Shown here in pieces: positions 34,405 to 45,108 of a DNA stretch of 64,000 nt (its first letter is position 1; each line of letters opens with the position of its first letter). The position numbers were made by a program, and so were the translations under genes. The notes beneath the pieces are model-generated. The model was not told the origin of the DNA and ran no database searches. It saw only the letters and a list, made by a program, of their open reading frames with translations. Source of the DNA: Plantago major (lineage: Eukaryota > Streptophyta > Magnoliopsida > Lamiales > Plantaginaceae); assembly GCA_026545765.1 (NCBI GenBank), contig JAIFAC010000204.1, positions 62,001-126,000 of the forward strand, read 5' to 3'.

Positions 34405-37400
34405 ATGGCACCCAAGAAGATGACCACCAAGAACCCTAAGGCCGCATCATCTGCTCCTGCTGAAAAGCAAGGAGGAAGGAACTCAAGGTGTTGAATAAAC
34501 GCCTTCTGGGAAAATTCACACCATCTGACTGGAACCCAAACCACAAAATGAATTGGGGAGCTTTTCTAGTGAAGAAGTATGTACCAGCAGCCATACCTTC
34601 AAGACCATATAGGAAACTGATATTGGGGATGCTGAAAAGTTCCCACATTTTCAAGTTTCTGTCTGCTGCACCTGGTGGACTATCCACACTGGATGTGCTG
34701 GAGTTCTATAACAACTCCAACATCATCACAAAGGTTGTGAATGATGAAGAAGAGAAATACATGCAGACTGAAGTTCAAGGACAAGAGATCGTCCTAGACT
34801 GCAAGACTTTCTGCAAGATATTCCGATTGAAAAATCGAGGAACAATTGAAGACATCAACATCAGGGATGCTATCATGATTCAGAGTGTTACAGAGCTATT
34901 TGAAGCAATCCAAATCGAAAATTCAAATGGTTGCCCCACGGACTTTGTTCAGAAGGCCATCAGAACTAGTCATCTCCAGAAACACTGGAGTACTCTAGCT
35001 CTCATTCTGGTCCGTTGCTTTGATGGAAACAAAGGTGGAGTAGATCAGATAAGCATGGAGAGATGGATGATGATGCATCTCCTGAACAAGAAGCATGAAG
35101 GGCAGGAAACCCACTTTAACTGGGGGAAGTACGCCTTCAACAAATTCCTCGGTCATATTGAAGAATTTGAGCCCATCATCATCAATGGCCTTGCTGAGAC
35201 AAAGGCCAATATGCATTTCGGTCTCAGAATCTGTTATATTCTGGAAACAATGGGAATAACTCTCAGAGAGAGGTAAGAATTCCTAGTCACCAACTCCCTT
35301 TTCAGACATGCCTTTGAAGAAAATGAGAGACTTGCTGCTGAGAAAGCTCAGAAAGAGGCAGAAGAGCTTGAAACTGCCCAGCAAGGTGAAGAGGTCTCTG
35401 AGCAAGCTCCAGCTCAACCTCCAGTTGCCAAGAGAAAGAGGACTCAAAACAAAAGAGTCTCTAAGTCCCAGAGTGTTCAAGAGGCACAACCTTCTGGAGA
35501 CAAGGTCTCAGAAGATGTTGGTCGCCGTAAAGGCAACTCCAGAAGCCGAAGAATTACAGGCAGTGCTCCAGAAATCTCCAGAGATGATAGAAATATCATA
35601 GATGGGTCTTCACCAACACTGAATAGTGAATCTGAGGAAGATGAAGTACTTGCAAAAGTACTCAAAAAATCCAAGTATGAGACCTATGGAGGAGCATCAA
35701 GCTCAGCCCCTCAGAAAGAAAGGAGCCCCTCTGCCCAGCAGGAAGAAGAAGGCCTGGGTGAGGAAGATAGAATGCTGGAAGATCCTGACATTGCTTCCAC
35801 ATTCACTATGCCAGCACAATTGGTTGCTGAAGAAAACCCTGTTCTTGAACGGGATCCTCAACCTTCTGAGAGAGCTCAACTCTCAGAAAGGGATCAGACT
35901 GAGATGGAGACTCAGATACTCTAGAAGACAACAACAATGAGAAAAGAGAGGCTGTGGAGACTCCACTAGTCCAAGACCCAACTCAGCTTGACTCTATTCA
36001 GGCCAATTTAGAGGCAATCTTTCAGGGGGAAGAAAACTTGGCCACCCCCTTAAATCAAGAAGAGGTTCCTCCAACCTCAAAACATCAAGAAGAGCCTGTC
36101 CCACAGGTAGTAAAGTTATCTCTGAACAAGAAATAACTAACTAAAAATGCTCTTATCTTATGTTCTAATATTATTAATGTCTCTTCTTAGGCTCCAACTG
36201 AGGAAGTGGTGGTGGTGGAACCAACACCCCAAAACCAAGAGATTCCAGAGGCTGAAAAGCTCTCTGAGGAAGTATTTACTGAGCCTTCTGCTGAGAAGGT
36301 ATGTAATCAGTAATTGTCTCCTTCAAGAATGCTCTGGAAAACCCACTACTAAATCTTTTATGTTTGTTCTTACAGGCTCAGTCAGAAGAACAATTGGATG
36401 GAGAAACAGTTGTGTCATCTCCTCCAAAGGAAAGCTAAATCTTGAACAAGCGAGAATCGCAGAAAGGTGCCGGAAACCCCCAAGGTTTCTGAGGAACATG
36501 CTACCGAGCTTCATCACTTGAAAGTAAGTGAAGCTTCAGAAAGCATATTTCTATCTATCTTTCTATGATAAACAAGTTTCTAAAACCATAATTGATTCTA
36601 ATTCTCAGGTTCAAGCAGAAAGAAAGGATCTTTGAGGATCGACTTCTCCTCACACCAAAGTATCTGAGGTCTCTGAGACCAAACAAGCAGAAGTCCAAGC
36701 AGATGAGCCTAGTGTTTCTACACAGGTATGCTCAGAAAGCTTACTTTTGCACACAGATACTAACATAAGTGGTTTGAACAAAACTAACTTGATCCCTTTC
36801 TTTCAGGCTCAAAGTCTAGTGCCAATCAATTTACTCCAAGTCTTCCAGAAGCACACTCTCAAGAAACATCTAAAGTGCTTCAGACAATGGCAGAAACTCA
36901 GAAAGGCCGAGCTTTCTGAAGTTGCAAGAGTAATTGACATCCCAGAAAAGAGGGCCATAGCATTCAATCTGGAAGATCATATCCATGCTATGTTTCCCAT
37001 AGAGTCTTACTCCTTTGCCACTCTGATGGATGATACCTTCATAAATGAAGTGGCACGAAAACTCATAGCAGATTTCCAAGCTACAGATGTTCAAACCCAA
37101 GAGCAGATGGTGACACATCCTGCCTTGCCCAGCAAGCTCACTACTTATCCAGCTGAGCTAGAAGAAGTTAATGGGAGGATGATTACATTCCCAAATGTGA
37201 TCAACCTGGTTTCAGAAGATGAAGAGGAGATGGACGAGAACGATTACCAAGAACCCCCTTCTGAGCACCCAAGTCAAGAAAAGACGAAAAAGGATGATGA
37301 TCAGAATGATGATCCACAACCTGGATAAGGCAGGATTCAGAAAGCTAGCAACGGAAGTGGAGAAAAGGCTACTCCTTCAAATGCTCAGAGAGCCCCATCA

Positions 37401-39494
37401 TCATCACCCTCAAAGTCACATCAGAATACCCAACAGGCCGAACAGCAAGACATAATTGAAGAAATCTCAGCTGCTGAGTTCAGGATTGAACAACTCAGAT
37501 AGAAGTTGGAAGAAGGGAAGAGAATCAACTTAGAGTGCCACGCACAAGTTGATGAGAAGGAAGCCAAGATTCAAAAGCTCAGAGAAGCTAATGCTAAAGA
37601 ATTGGCCCTTCTGAATGAGCAAAGAAATTTGGAAAGAGAGATCAGCATTACCGCAGCTGAAATTGATGCCATGCGTACTGTTGATGAAGAAGCATAAGAT
37701 GCTGAGGCTGCATCAGAAAGACCTTCTACATCTTCTCAGAAGGCCAGCACACTTGATAGAAAACAGAAGAAGATTGCCAATCTGCAAACAATCCAAGAAA
37801 AGGATTATGACAGTGATGCTGAAGAAAATCGAAACATGATCACTCTAGAAGAAGATGAGAGACTTTTCACTAAGGAAAAGTTAGCCCTTCTGGCTCCTCA
37901 ACTATTTTCTGCTCCAGGTGCATCAAGAAGTGATGAGCACAGGTCTAGAACAAGTGTTTTCTTGGAACTAAGAGACAGACTTGTTGCTCAAGACACTCAA
38001 GTCCTAAAGTCAGTCCCCGAAGAGATGAAAGATTTGGCTGCCACATTGCTAAACAGAGCTACCAGCATAGCCCTCTCTCAGTTAGATCTAGCTTTGATCA
38101 GGGAAGATGACTGCAACAATGCCAACCTAGCACTAACAGAAGCCAACAATGCTACTCAACAAGCAGATGCTATTCTAAGGCCTCTTGAAGAGCTCAACAA
38201 TCAAGAGCAAGAATTGGTTAGGCAAAACAAGAACTTCAGGAAAGAAATCCAAGAACTGGTCAGGGTACACAACAACCTCCAGAAAAACTTTGAATCACTC
38301 TCTGAAGCTTATGCTATCATGAGTCAGTCATTCATGACTAAGGGGGGAGAAAAGATGCCTCAGAAAGGCAGAGGAAGAAAAAGAAAACAATCAATTCCTC
38401 CCTCCTCAAGTCAACTAGTCATCAAGGACACTGGAGATGCCCCTGTTGAAGAAGTTGTTCCAGATCAACCAGCCAGAAGGCTGAGAAGTATGGTTACTAG
38501 GGGAACCAAGTACCTTAGGATCTCAGATGGGAACAACCAGAATAATCCTGAAGAAGGAGAAGACCAACAAGAAGGAGAGGTAAGAGGTCAAGAAAGCTGC
38601 AAGCCTCACAACTGGAACCACAATGATGATGAGGATGAATCTGATACAGATGAGCATCCAATCCACAAGAGAAGAAGGCAAGCAAGCACCTCACAACCTC
38701 CTCCGGCAGCAAGGCCTTTGACAGCCAAAACTCCTTCTGGAAATACCAAGTCAATACAAGGAACATCCACCAAAGACTTCAAGGCAGAAGAAAGGGTTAG
38801 AGGATCTCTGACGAAGGCCACCTAACGAAAGGCAAGAAGGGATTCCGGCGAGTAAACAGAGAAACTCATCAAGAAAGGCCAACTGATGCCCACATTGAGT
38901 ATGTGAAGACTAGTAATGAAGAGTCTTCATATAGGTGCATTCTGAACAAGAGAGGGTATTGGATTCTGGAACTACAACATCTACTTGTCAATGATAAGTT
39001 TCCAACTCCCATCCTCATCCAGATCCTGAAATGGAGAGAAGGCAAGCCAGAATTGCTAAAACCTGAGCACCTTCATGCCTAGCTAAACTTTGAAGTAGAA
39101 AAAAGGAATGAAGCCAGAAAGATGGATCTTTCTTGTGCCTGTCCTTACCCAAAGCCTGATGATGTGCACAAAACTGGATGGTAGCTACAAGAGGCAGAAA
39201 AAACTAGGTGTTCCAACCTATGAGTCATTCTATATGACATTGGATGAATACCTAGATGATATACACTATCTGGAAGAAATATACAAGCATTTCAACCTAT
39301 CTCAGCTGCATGTAGACCACTCCTGGGCCTAGGGAAAGTACTTTTGGGTCAAACACTTTCTGCAGAAGAATCACAAGCTTGGCAAGAGTTACCATGAAAT
39401 ATGTGACTTATCCAGAAAGACATAGCTCTCTCTCAGAAGGATTCTTTATGACTATGTCCAAGAATGCAAAAAAGTGGATGATCATGTCAACTGA
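34405..39494 (+). pseudogene. Sirevirus extra gene (env-like position), multi-exon, element C
   Basis: Function unknown. The start is ATG 34405, aligned to B 19406; a 1-bp shift near 34480 leads into the open stretch 34488-35276. This carries the conserved N-terminal domain (KRLLGKFTPSDWNPNHKMNW, GGLSTLDVLEFY, ILVRCFDGNKGG, FNWGKYAFNKF). Next is a charged, Glu/Ser/Pro-rich middle. Four GT..AG introns follow: 36107-36190, 36299-36375, 36524-36608 and 36726-36806 (77-85 bp). They separate short phase-0 exons starting Ala-Pro, Ala-Gln or Val-Gln. The next domain is QKHTLKKHLKCF...YSFATLMDDTF (36810-37190). Then come an acidic linker, strong coiled coils (37500-37690; ORF 37836-38825), a basic nuclear-signal-like RKRK, and a C-terminal domain also seen in A. 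Several single stops interrupt it. It could act in chromatin, RNA or particle binding; nothing visible proves an envelope role. Confidence 0.78.
36107..36806 (+). other. Four-intron, short-exon cassette of the extra gene, element C
   Basis: Introns are 36107-36190 (CAG|GTAGTA...CTTAG|GCTCC), 36299-36375 (AAG|GTATGT...TACAG|GCTCAG), 36524-36608 (AAA|GTAAGT...CTCAG|GTTCAA) and 36726-36806 (CAG|GTATGC...TTCAG|GCTCAA). Donors and acceptors fit plant consensus, introns are T-rich, and the first exon between them (108 bp, 36 codons) is fully open. B has matching introns at 21497, 21905 and 22105. Confidence 0.78.
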
Positions 39495-39924
39495 TCAAGA
39501 AAGGGTGCTGAAGAATTTGAGGTATCTGAACCCAATTGCATTTCTGAAGACTTGAAGACCAGTAACATTAGAATACTCTCTTGGAGCTTGGACTCTCCTT
39601 TGTTCTAATTTACCTAGTATGTTTTGTTACTTTTTGTAATCTTGCTGATTGTTTCTGAATTTCTCTATCTGTAAAAGTTGCATCTTATTCTGTAAATTGT
39701 ACCTATCTGAAGATCATACTCTCAGATACATTCTAATAGATGAAAACTTATCAGCAAAGATCACTTCTTGTGATTTGGTTGATGTTTACTTTCTGCACTT
39801 AATTCAACTAAAATTGAATATAATTTGAAATGATTAAGTGGTGGATTGTTTTCTCTTCCAGAATTACAAATTTGTAATAGGACTTAAAAGATAGTCATGG
39901 ATGACTGATCAAAAGGGGGAAATT
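39495..39924 (+). other. 3' untranslated region and polypurine tract, element C
   Basis: Non-coding, nearly identical in layout to 441-850 of A. The tract AAAAGGGGGAAA at about 39911-39922 lies directly before the LTR start at 39925. Confidence 0.85.
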
Positions 39925-41331
39925 TGTTAGGAATATCTGTTAGTATTTTGATCACTCATCACATGTTCTTATCTTAGCCAGAAAGGTGATTAAGTACTCT
40001 TGGTTCACTTGAACATTGTAAAAGAGGAAATCACTGAGTATGATTAGTCTAGTAAATCTTGTATTAGGATTATAGGTCTCTGAGTGTAATTTTTATTTTC
40101 AGAAGACCATGAAGATCAATCCTAGCAATGGAGCTTTTGTGAAGATTAGAAGACTAAAGATTGCACAAGATTTATGAAGATATCAAGGTTTAGTCTAACT
40201 CAGAAAGACTATGTCCTTAATCCTTTCTTAAGTGTATTTACTTACTTTTGAAATATGATTCTGGACATATGACATCATGAGTATGGAGCATGCAAGCCAT
40301 CAGAAAGGCTCATGTATCCGTTGAAGACTACAGGACAAGAAATAGTACAAGTGCATTAATTGCATGACGCGGAAAAAGCTTTGAAACAGATCCTCTCTGA
40401 GACATGAGACAAGGACTTCTGAGTACTCATTTCAAGATAAGTATGGACTGAATTTGAATTGTGTCTAACAGATATCATTCCAACGACTCTCAAATTCATC
40501 TATATATATCACACACTTAGATGCTGAGAAATACACCTTAGAAAGCTCAATCTTGCAAACTTACCATCAAGCAAAGTATTCTCTCAGGCACTCTACTACC
40601 CTTTCTGAAAGCTTTCTATTGCTTGAAGAATCACTAGTAGTTCTAAGTTGTCCCGAACCTTAACAAAAGATTGCTATTTGTGAAAGAGTTGAACTATCAG
40701 ATACCCTTTCTGAAGCTCATTCTCCAGAACGGACATCAATTACTTGGGTCAGTAAAGAGCAGACTGCCATCCACTGAACAAGTGTATTAAGTAGTCATGT
40801 TCTATTAGGCTCTTTGAAAACATAATTGAAAAGTTATACGAGAAGCCTCTCTGACAAACCTTATAATCAACACCAACAAGGTTATCTGAATAACTTCAAG
40901 GTTATCTGAGTAGAGGAAGTACTTAGCTCTAGGAGCTGGGGAATAACTCAGGGGGAACATTTGGTTGGGAACCATTTGTTCAGGAATCTTAGAATAGGAT
41001 TATTGTAAGATGAACTCAATTATCTGTTCTAGTGGATTCTAGGTCTCAGAAAGACCGAAGTGGATTAGTTGGAGGATTTCGCCACCTCCAGATAACACTA
41101 TACTTGCTGTGTCATTTACCTTTCTGTATTTACATTTCAGCAATGCACACACACATACTTATTGTTTCTGCACTTACCTATCTAGAAGTCTTCCGCACTC
41201 TCGCACTCTGAATTTAAGTATCAGAAACCCCCCAGTTTCTGAGAAACTGTGTTTATCGACAAAAGTTTTAAAAGACTATTCACCCCCCCCCCCCCCCCTA
41301 GTCTTTAACTTTGCCGTTATCTGGACCAACA
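39925..41331 (+). repeat. 3' LTR of element C (1407 bp)
   Basis: It runs TGTTAGGAATATCTG to CTGGACCAACA and pairs with 26157-27526. A run of 16 C is at 41283-41298. The 53-bp unit expanded in A is present here about once, plus a shortened partner, near 40880-40930. Confidence 0.95.
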
Positions 41332-42165
41332 CCTTAGAACACTGAACACACCTTGAACTTGCATTGAATACTCTCACCCAAGCTCTCTCATGCACACTAC
41401 TTACCTTCAAGCTTTCTGTTGCGACCAAAGCTCTTGATTCTAAGTAGCATAAAAGTTCTAAGTGTGCTGATCTTTAACAAGCATCGTTATTTGTAATGGA
41501 GTTGAATTAAGATTTCATATCTGAAATTCATTCTCTTGAACACTTATCATAGACTTGGGTCAGTAAAGAACAAGATACCATACATTGTAAAGTGTATTAA
41601 GTATACATGATTCTCAGAGCCATCTGCATAACTGAATAAGTTATTAAAGAAGCTCACCTGACAAACTACCTTAACCAACACCTTAATTGGCGTGGAGTAC
41701 AGGAAGTACTTAATTTGGGAAACTAAGGAACAACTCCAGGAAAGAGGTTTCTGAGTACAGGAAGTACTTGACTGTGAAAGCCGGGGAATAACTCAGGGGG
41801 AACACTTGGTTGGGAACCTATTGTAATTAGGAATCGAGAGATGATATTTGTAAGGTGACATCAATTATCTGTCTTAGTGGATTCTAGGTCTGAGAAAGGG
41901 ATTAGTTGAAGGATTACGCCACCTTCAGATACCACTATAAAAAGACTTGTGTTATTTACTTTCTGCATTTTATTACTTGTTTTATTTACCTTGCAAAGTA
42001 TTTACACCTATCTTGCTGAGCACGTGCACTTATCACAGAAAAGTGTTCCGTTCTCTGAAATTAAGTATCAGATATCTTCACAGATATCTGAGAAACCGTG
42101 TTTATCGACAAAAGTTTTAAAAGACTATTCACCCCCTCTAGTCTTTTACTTTATCTGGACCAACA
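41332..42165 (+). repeat. 3' LTR of element B, right portion
   Basis: It continues the B LTR interrupted at 26156 and ends CTGGACCAACA at 42165. It matches 5' LTR positions from about 11895 to 12701. Several sites read CAG/CTG here where the 5' LTR has CG. Confidence 0.93.
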
Positions 42166-42224
42166 ACACTTCTCATAACCATCTTTCAGTATATTATTAC
42201 CTTCTTATGTTGTTTCATATTATA
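42166..42224 (+). repeat. 3' LTR of element D, right portion
   Basis: It begins with the duplicated ACACT and continues TCTCATAACCATCTTTCAG, matching 5' LTR positions 5183-5239. It ends near TATTATA, where similarity to the 5' LTR stops. This closes the nest. Confidence 0.88.
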
Positions 42225-42382
42225 TACTTGTTATTTAGTCATAGTTATGAAAGAATTTATTAGTCAAATGTGAACAACTTCATTTATTCTACCTCTCCTG
42301 GGTGAATTGAAGATGCAGTGGGAAAATTTATGAATAGTTAATACATGTCCAACTCTCTCTAAACTGCCTGTGTCATAAGCTC

Positions 42383-43938
42383 TTAACTTAATTTTGTTGA
42401 GTTTGATTTCAATGCCCAGGTACAAGCCCTATTATAATTCCATGTAGTCCAGTTCCTCTCTGATGCTGGTGTTGCCATGTAGTTTTTCCAATCAGTGATC
42501 AACATTTTAATATCATGAATCTTTTTGTTCAACCCAATGCAACAATTTGCATGCATTGTGACAACTTTGTCAAGATCTTTGCTCGGCTCACAGAAACCAC
42601 CAAAGTAAGTAGTACTCAAGAACTTTATTTTGATACCGATTTTCTCAAGATAAGGGTTGAATTTGATCTTGTTGAAAACAGATTGATCATGCATTCCTGG
42701 GAAGTAGTCTTTTGCTGTGTGCCAGAATTTATAGAACTTGATTGTACTATTGTTGGACTTAACATAGGTGAACCCTCCATTAGGCCAATTCTTTAAGTTT
42801 GTGGAGTTGTAATCATAGTGATCACACGATATTTGGAAGTCGGCATCTGTGTAAAATCTTGGAAATGGATCCCTAAACCACATTACATCTGCATCCTGTA
42901 CAATTGGACAATGAAGTTTACAAGTTAAAATTCACTTTCTCATAGTGTTAGATAGGATGTAGTAAAACATTTTACAAGAAATGCATACCGTAAAGACAAA
43001 GTTGTATCCCAGTTCAAGAACAGTGCGAAGAAAATCAATCCTTCTCCACATCATCTTCAAATAATCTTGACTCATAAAATGCGCCGAGCCAGAGAAGTCC
43101 ACACCTTCTGTAGTGAGGCTGTAACAATGAGGGTGAATATCTACACACTGTAAGTAGGCTGTTTGGTCTAATGCAACAACGAGTAGATGATTCATCAAAT
43201 TTTTCGTTTGGTTTCCCATTCTGAAGCTTAGAAGAAAGAGATCGAAGATAGAATTTTTTGTTGTCCATGCTGCGTTAAGTGTTGTGATTATCACTGTTTT
43301 ATCCTTCTTGCTTGCATTTTTTAGGGTACTCTCCAAGAGACTCTCATCCTGGGTCTTGTGCACACATAAAGAAAAAATAACAAATCATCAGTTGTGTTTT
43401 ACTTACTTCATACCTTGTAAATTAAAATCAACTATATAACCCATGGTATTTTACATGTTATAGGTATAACCACTATGGTACCCTCATATACCTGAGTAGG
43501 CATGTTCTTTGTACTGAACTGGTGGAAAAGAGGAGTTGATGAGTTTTCGGTAGTTGAGTCACTTTTTAAAGTAAAAGCACTCTCGTCCAGGCTCTCATCA
43601 ATGTGCAGTCGTGGTAGAGTGTCAGACGAATAACCTATCTTAGAGGCTGCCATGGAATAAGACCTTTCAAGGAATTGGGCAGGATAAGTCGGTTGGCTGA
43701 TAACAAGGTAGATGAGAATGGAAACCATGAGCAGTAACGAGGTTTTAACTAGTGTGCTAGAATAGCTATGTTGTTCTTCATGGTAGTAGACTCTAGTGAA
43801 CTCCATAAAGTCCTCGTCCACCTTTGTTTTGCAGCATGCACTTCCTGAAACCATATCTTGCAAGAAGTATATTTGTTCTTCTTGGAAACCTATTATATAT
43901 TTATTTTCAAGGTAGAAATCATAGGCATTAATTTGCAT
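42383..43938 (-). CDS. Nucleotide-diphospho-sugar transferase family protein (three exons)
   Basis: This is the only likely cellular gene. On the minus strand, exon 1 is 43938-43492, exon 2 is 43348-42989 and exon 3 is 42895-42383, with introns of 143 and 93 bp. Donors are CAG|GTATAT and ACG|GTATGC; acceptors are CCCAG|GAT and TACAG|GAT, all in phase 0. The model gives about 439 residues without a stop. A hydrophobic segment in exon 1 (TSLLLMVSILIYLVIS) suggests a type II Golgi membrane anchor. Exon 2 opens DESLLESTLKNASKKDKTVIITTLNAAW. Exon 3 opens with the metal-binding DxD motif DADVMWFRDPF. This fits the plant PF03407 (At4g15970-like) group, which transfers sugars within the secretory pathway; the substrate is unknown. 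An alternative start is the Met beginning MVSGSACC. Element D lies only about 160 bp past its stop. Confidence 0.85.
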
Positions 43939-45108
43939 CTTTTGTTGCCTTTTCTAAACATCTCTTTCTTGATTCAGATCACCATTATTCTTAACTTTTG
44001 GATATTACATGGTGCATTAAAACATAAGATAGCTTAAACTATCATGTGGAAAATGTGTCATTCTGTCTTGTTTTGATTATTGTATAAAATCTTACCAACG
44101 TTTAAGTAAAGGATAGGTAGTTGTCATAAATTATTACGTTCATGAGTCGTCAACAATAACATGTATGACATTCTTTTTTTTTTTAAATTAATTTGGCGAA
44201 CCAAAATAAATATGAATCACACTAAAGCATGGACTCCAAAATGTAGACGAAATCTTAATTCACATAAAGGAATCGTGCATCTAAATTGCCAAGAACGTAC
44301 AATAAAAACAATGGAAGGCTTAGTACAGGTACACTAGGTCTTTAAACATGAGTCAAATGCATAGTTTTGAATAATGAAATAGTGAAACAAAAATGTAAAC
44401 TGGCAAACAAACAGAGCTTCTCAATGCAACTCATCAATGTAGGTAGCTCGATTCATCACCTAGATGAGTTAATTGAGAAAGGGTCATTCTACCACATGGA
44501 GAAATGTACATGCATGCCTTGATCGAACCTATCGTGTTTTTATCATTGGTTGTTGTTTTTCGTTTTTTGATCTCAAAATATTTTAATACAATCTAGTTAA
44601 CTGCAGGAATCAATACTTAAGTCTATTTCCGCTGAGCTTTACTTTACTACATACTTTGGTTTTTTTTTTTTTAACTAGGATTAATTACAGAAACACCCAT
44701 GTATAAAAAGATTTTTCTCAAATATAGGAAAGTAAGTTTTTTTTTGGGTTTTGGGTTTTGGATTTTAGCGGTCTGACCGGCCGAGTTTCTTCAAAAACCG
44801 TCGAGACACACATTTTTGTTATGCTTTTAATAAATTATGTTATGGTTTTTAATTTGTTAGCATTGAATGTTTTAGTTACAGTTTTAACGTATTTTACTAA
44901 TGTTTTAAGAGATGATGTGATGGTTCTAGTGGGTCAATATTGTATGTTTCAATCGTAATTTTAACTTCTTTTATTAATTTTTAAGAGAGGTGTGATGGTT
45001 TTAAGGAGCTACATGATAGTTTTTAAGATGGTTTGTTATAGTTTTAAGTGACAATCTAATGTCATTAAACTACCATTAAACAAGTCTAAAAGTTTTAGGG
45101 ATGCCATT
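43939..45108. other. Intergenic; likely 5' flank of the transferase gene
   Basis: AT-rich with T runs (44170-44180, 44660-44672). No gene is visible. The stretch 44760-45060 repeats short GTTTTAAG/GATGG words and loosely resembles 56100-56340. CCATT at 45104-45108 is the left target duplication of the next element. Confidence 0.6.

Larger units (their letters stand above)
26157..41331 (+). mobile_element. Sirevirus-like Ty1/Copia element C, full length, nested in B
   Basis: It is 15.2 kb: 5' LTR 26157-27526, primer site 27529-27540, gag, pol, extra gene with introns, polypurine tract, 3' LTR 39925-41331. It is the best-preserved copy and the same family as A. It lies in the 3' LTR of B and is therefore younger than B. 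The flanking pentamers are CCATG and CCTTA; these could be a mutated duplication but do not match cleanly. Reading frames are interrupted by several 1-bp shifts and stops, so as sequenced it is not autonomous. Confidence 0.95.
11147..42165 (+). mobile_element. Sirevirus-like Ty1/Copia element B (hosts element C in its 3' LTR)
   Basis: Order: 5' LTR 11147-12701, primer site, gag, pol, extra gene, polypurine tract, 3' LTR 25403-26156 continuing at 41332-42165. A perfect 5-bp target duplication, ACACT (11142-11146 and 42166-42170), sits in the 3' LTR of element D. Sirevirus features are the long LTRs, a long gag with coiled-coil regions, DSGCGKHMTG protease and an additional gene after pol. Its sequence is related to A and C but is a distinct subfamily. 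All genes carry stops and frameshifts. Confidence 0.93.

Noticed and set aside
35270..35325. Extra intron in C starting GAGAG|GTAAGA
   Set aside because: The sequence aligns codon by codon with coding sequence of B at 20268-20330, so the TAA is a point change or indel rather than an intron border.
26152..41336. Clean target duplication for element C
   Set aside because: The flanking pentamers are CCATG and CCTTA, matching at only three positions; nesting is certain but the duplication is not.
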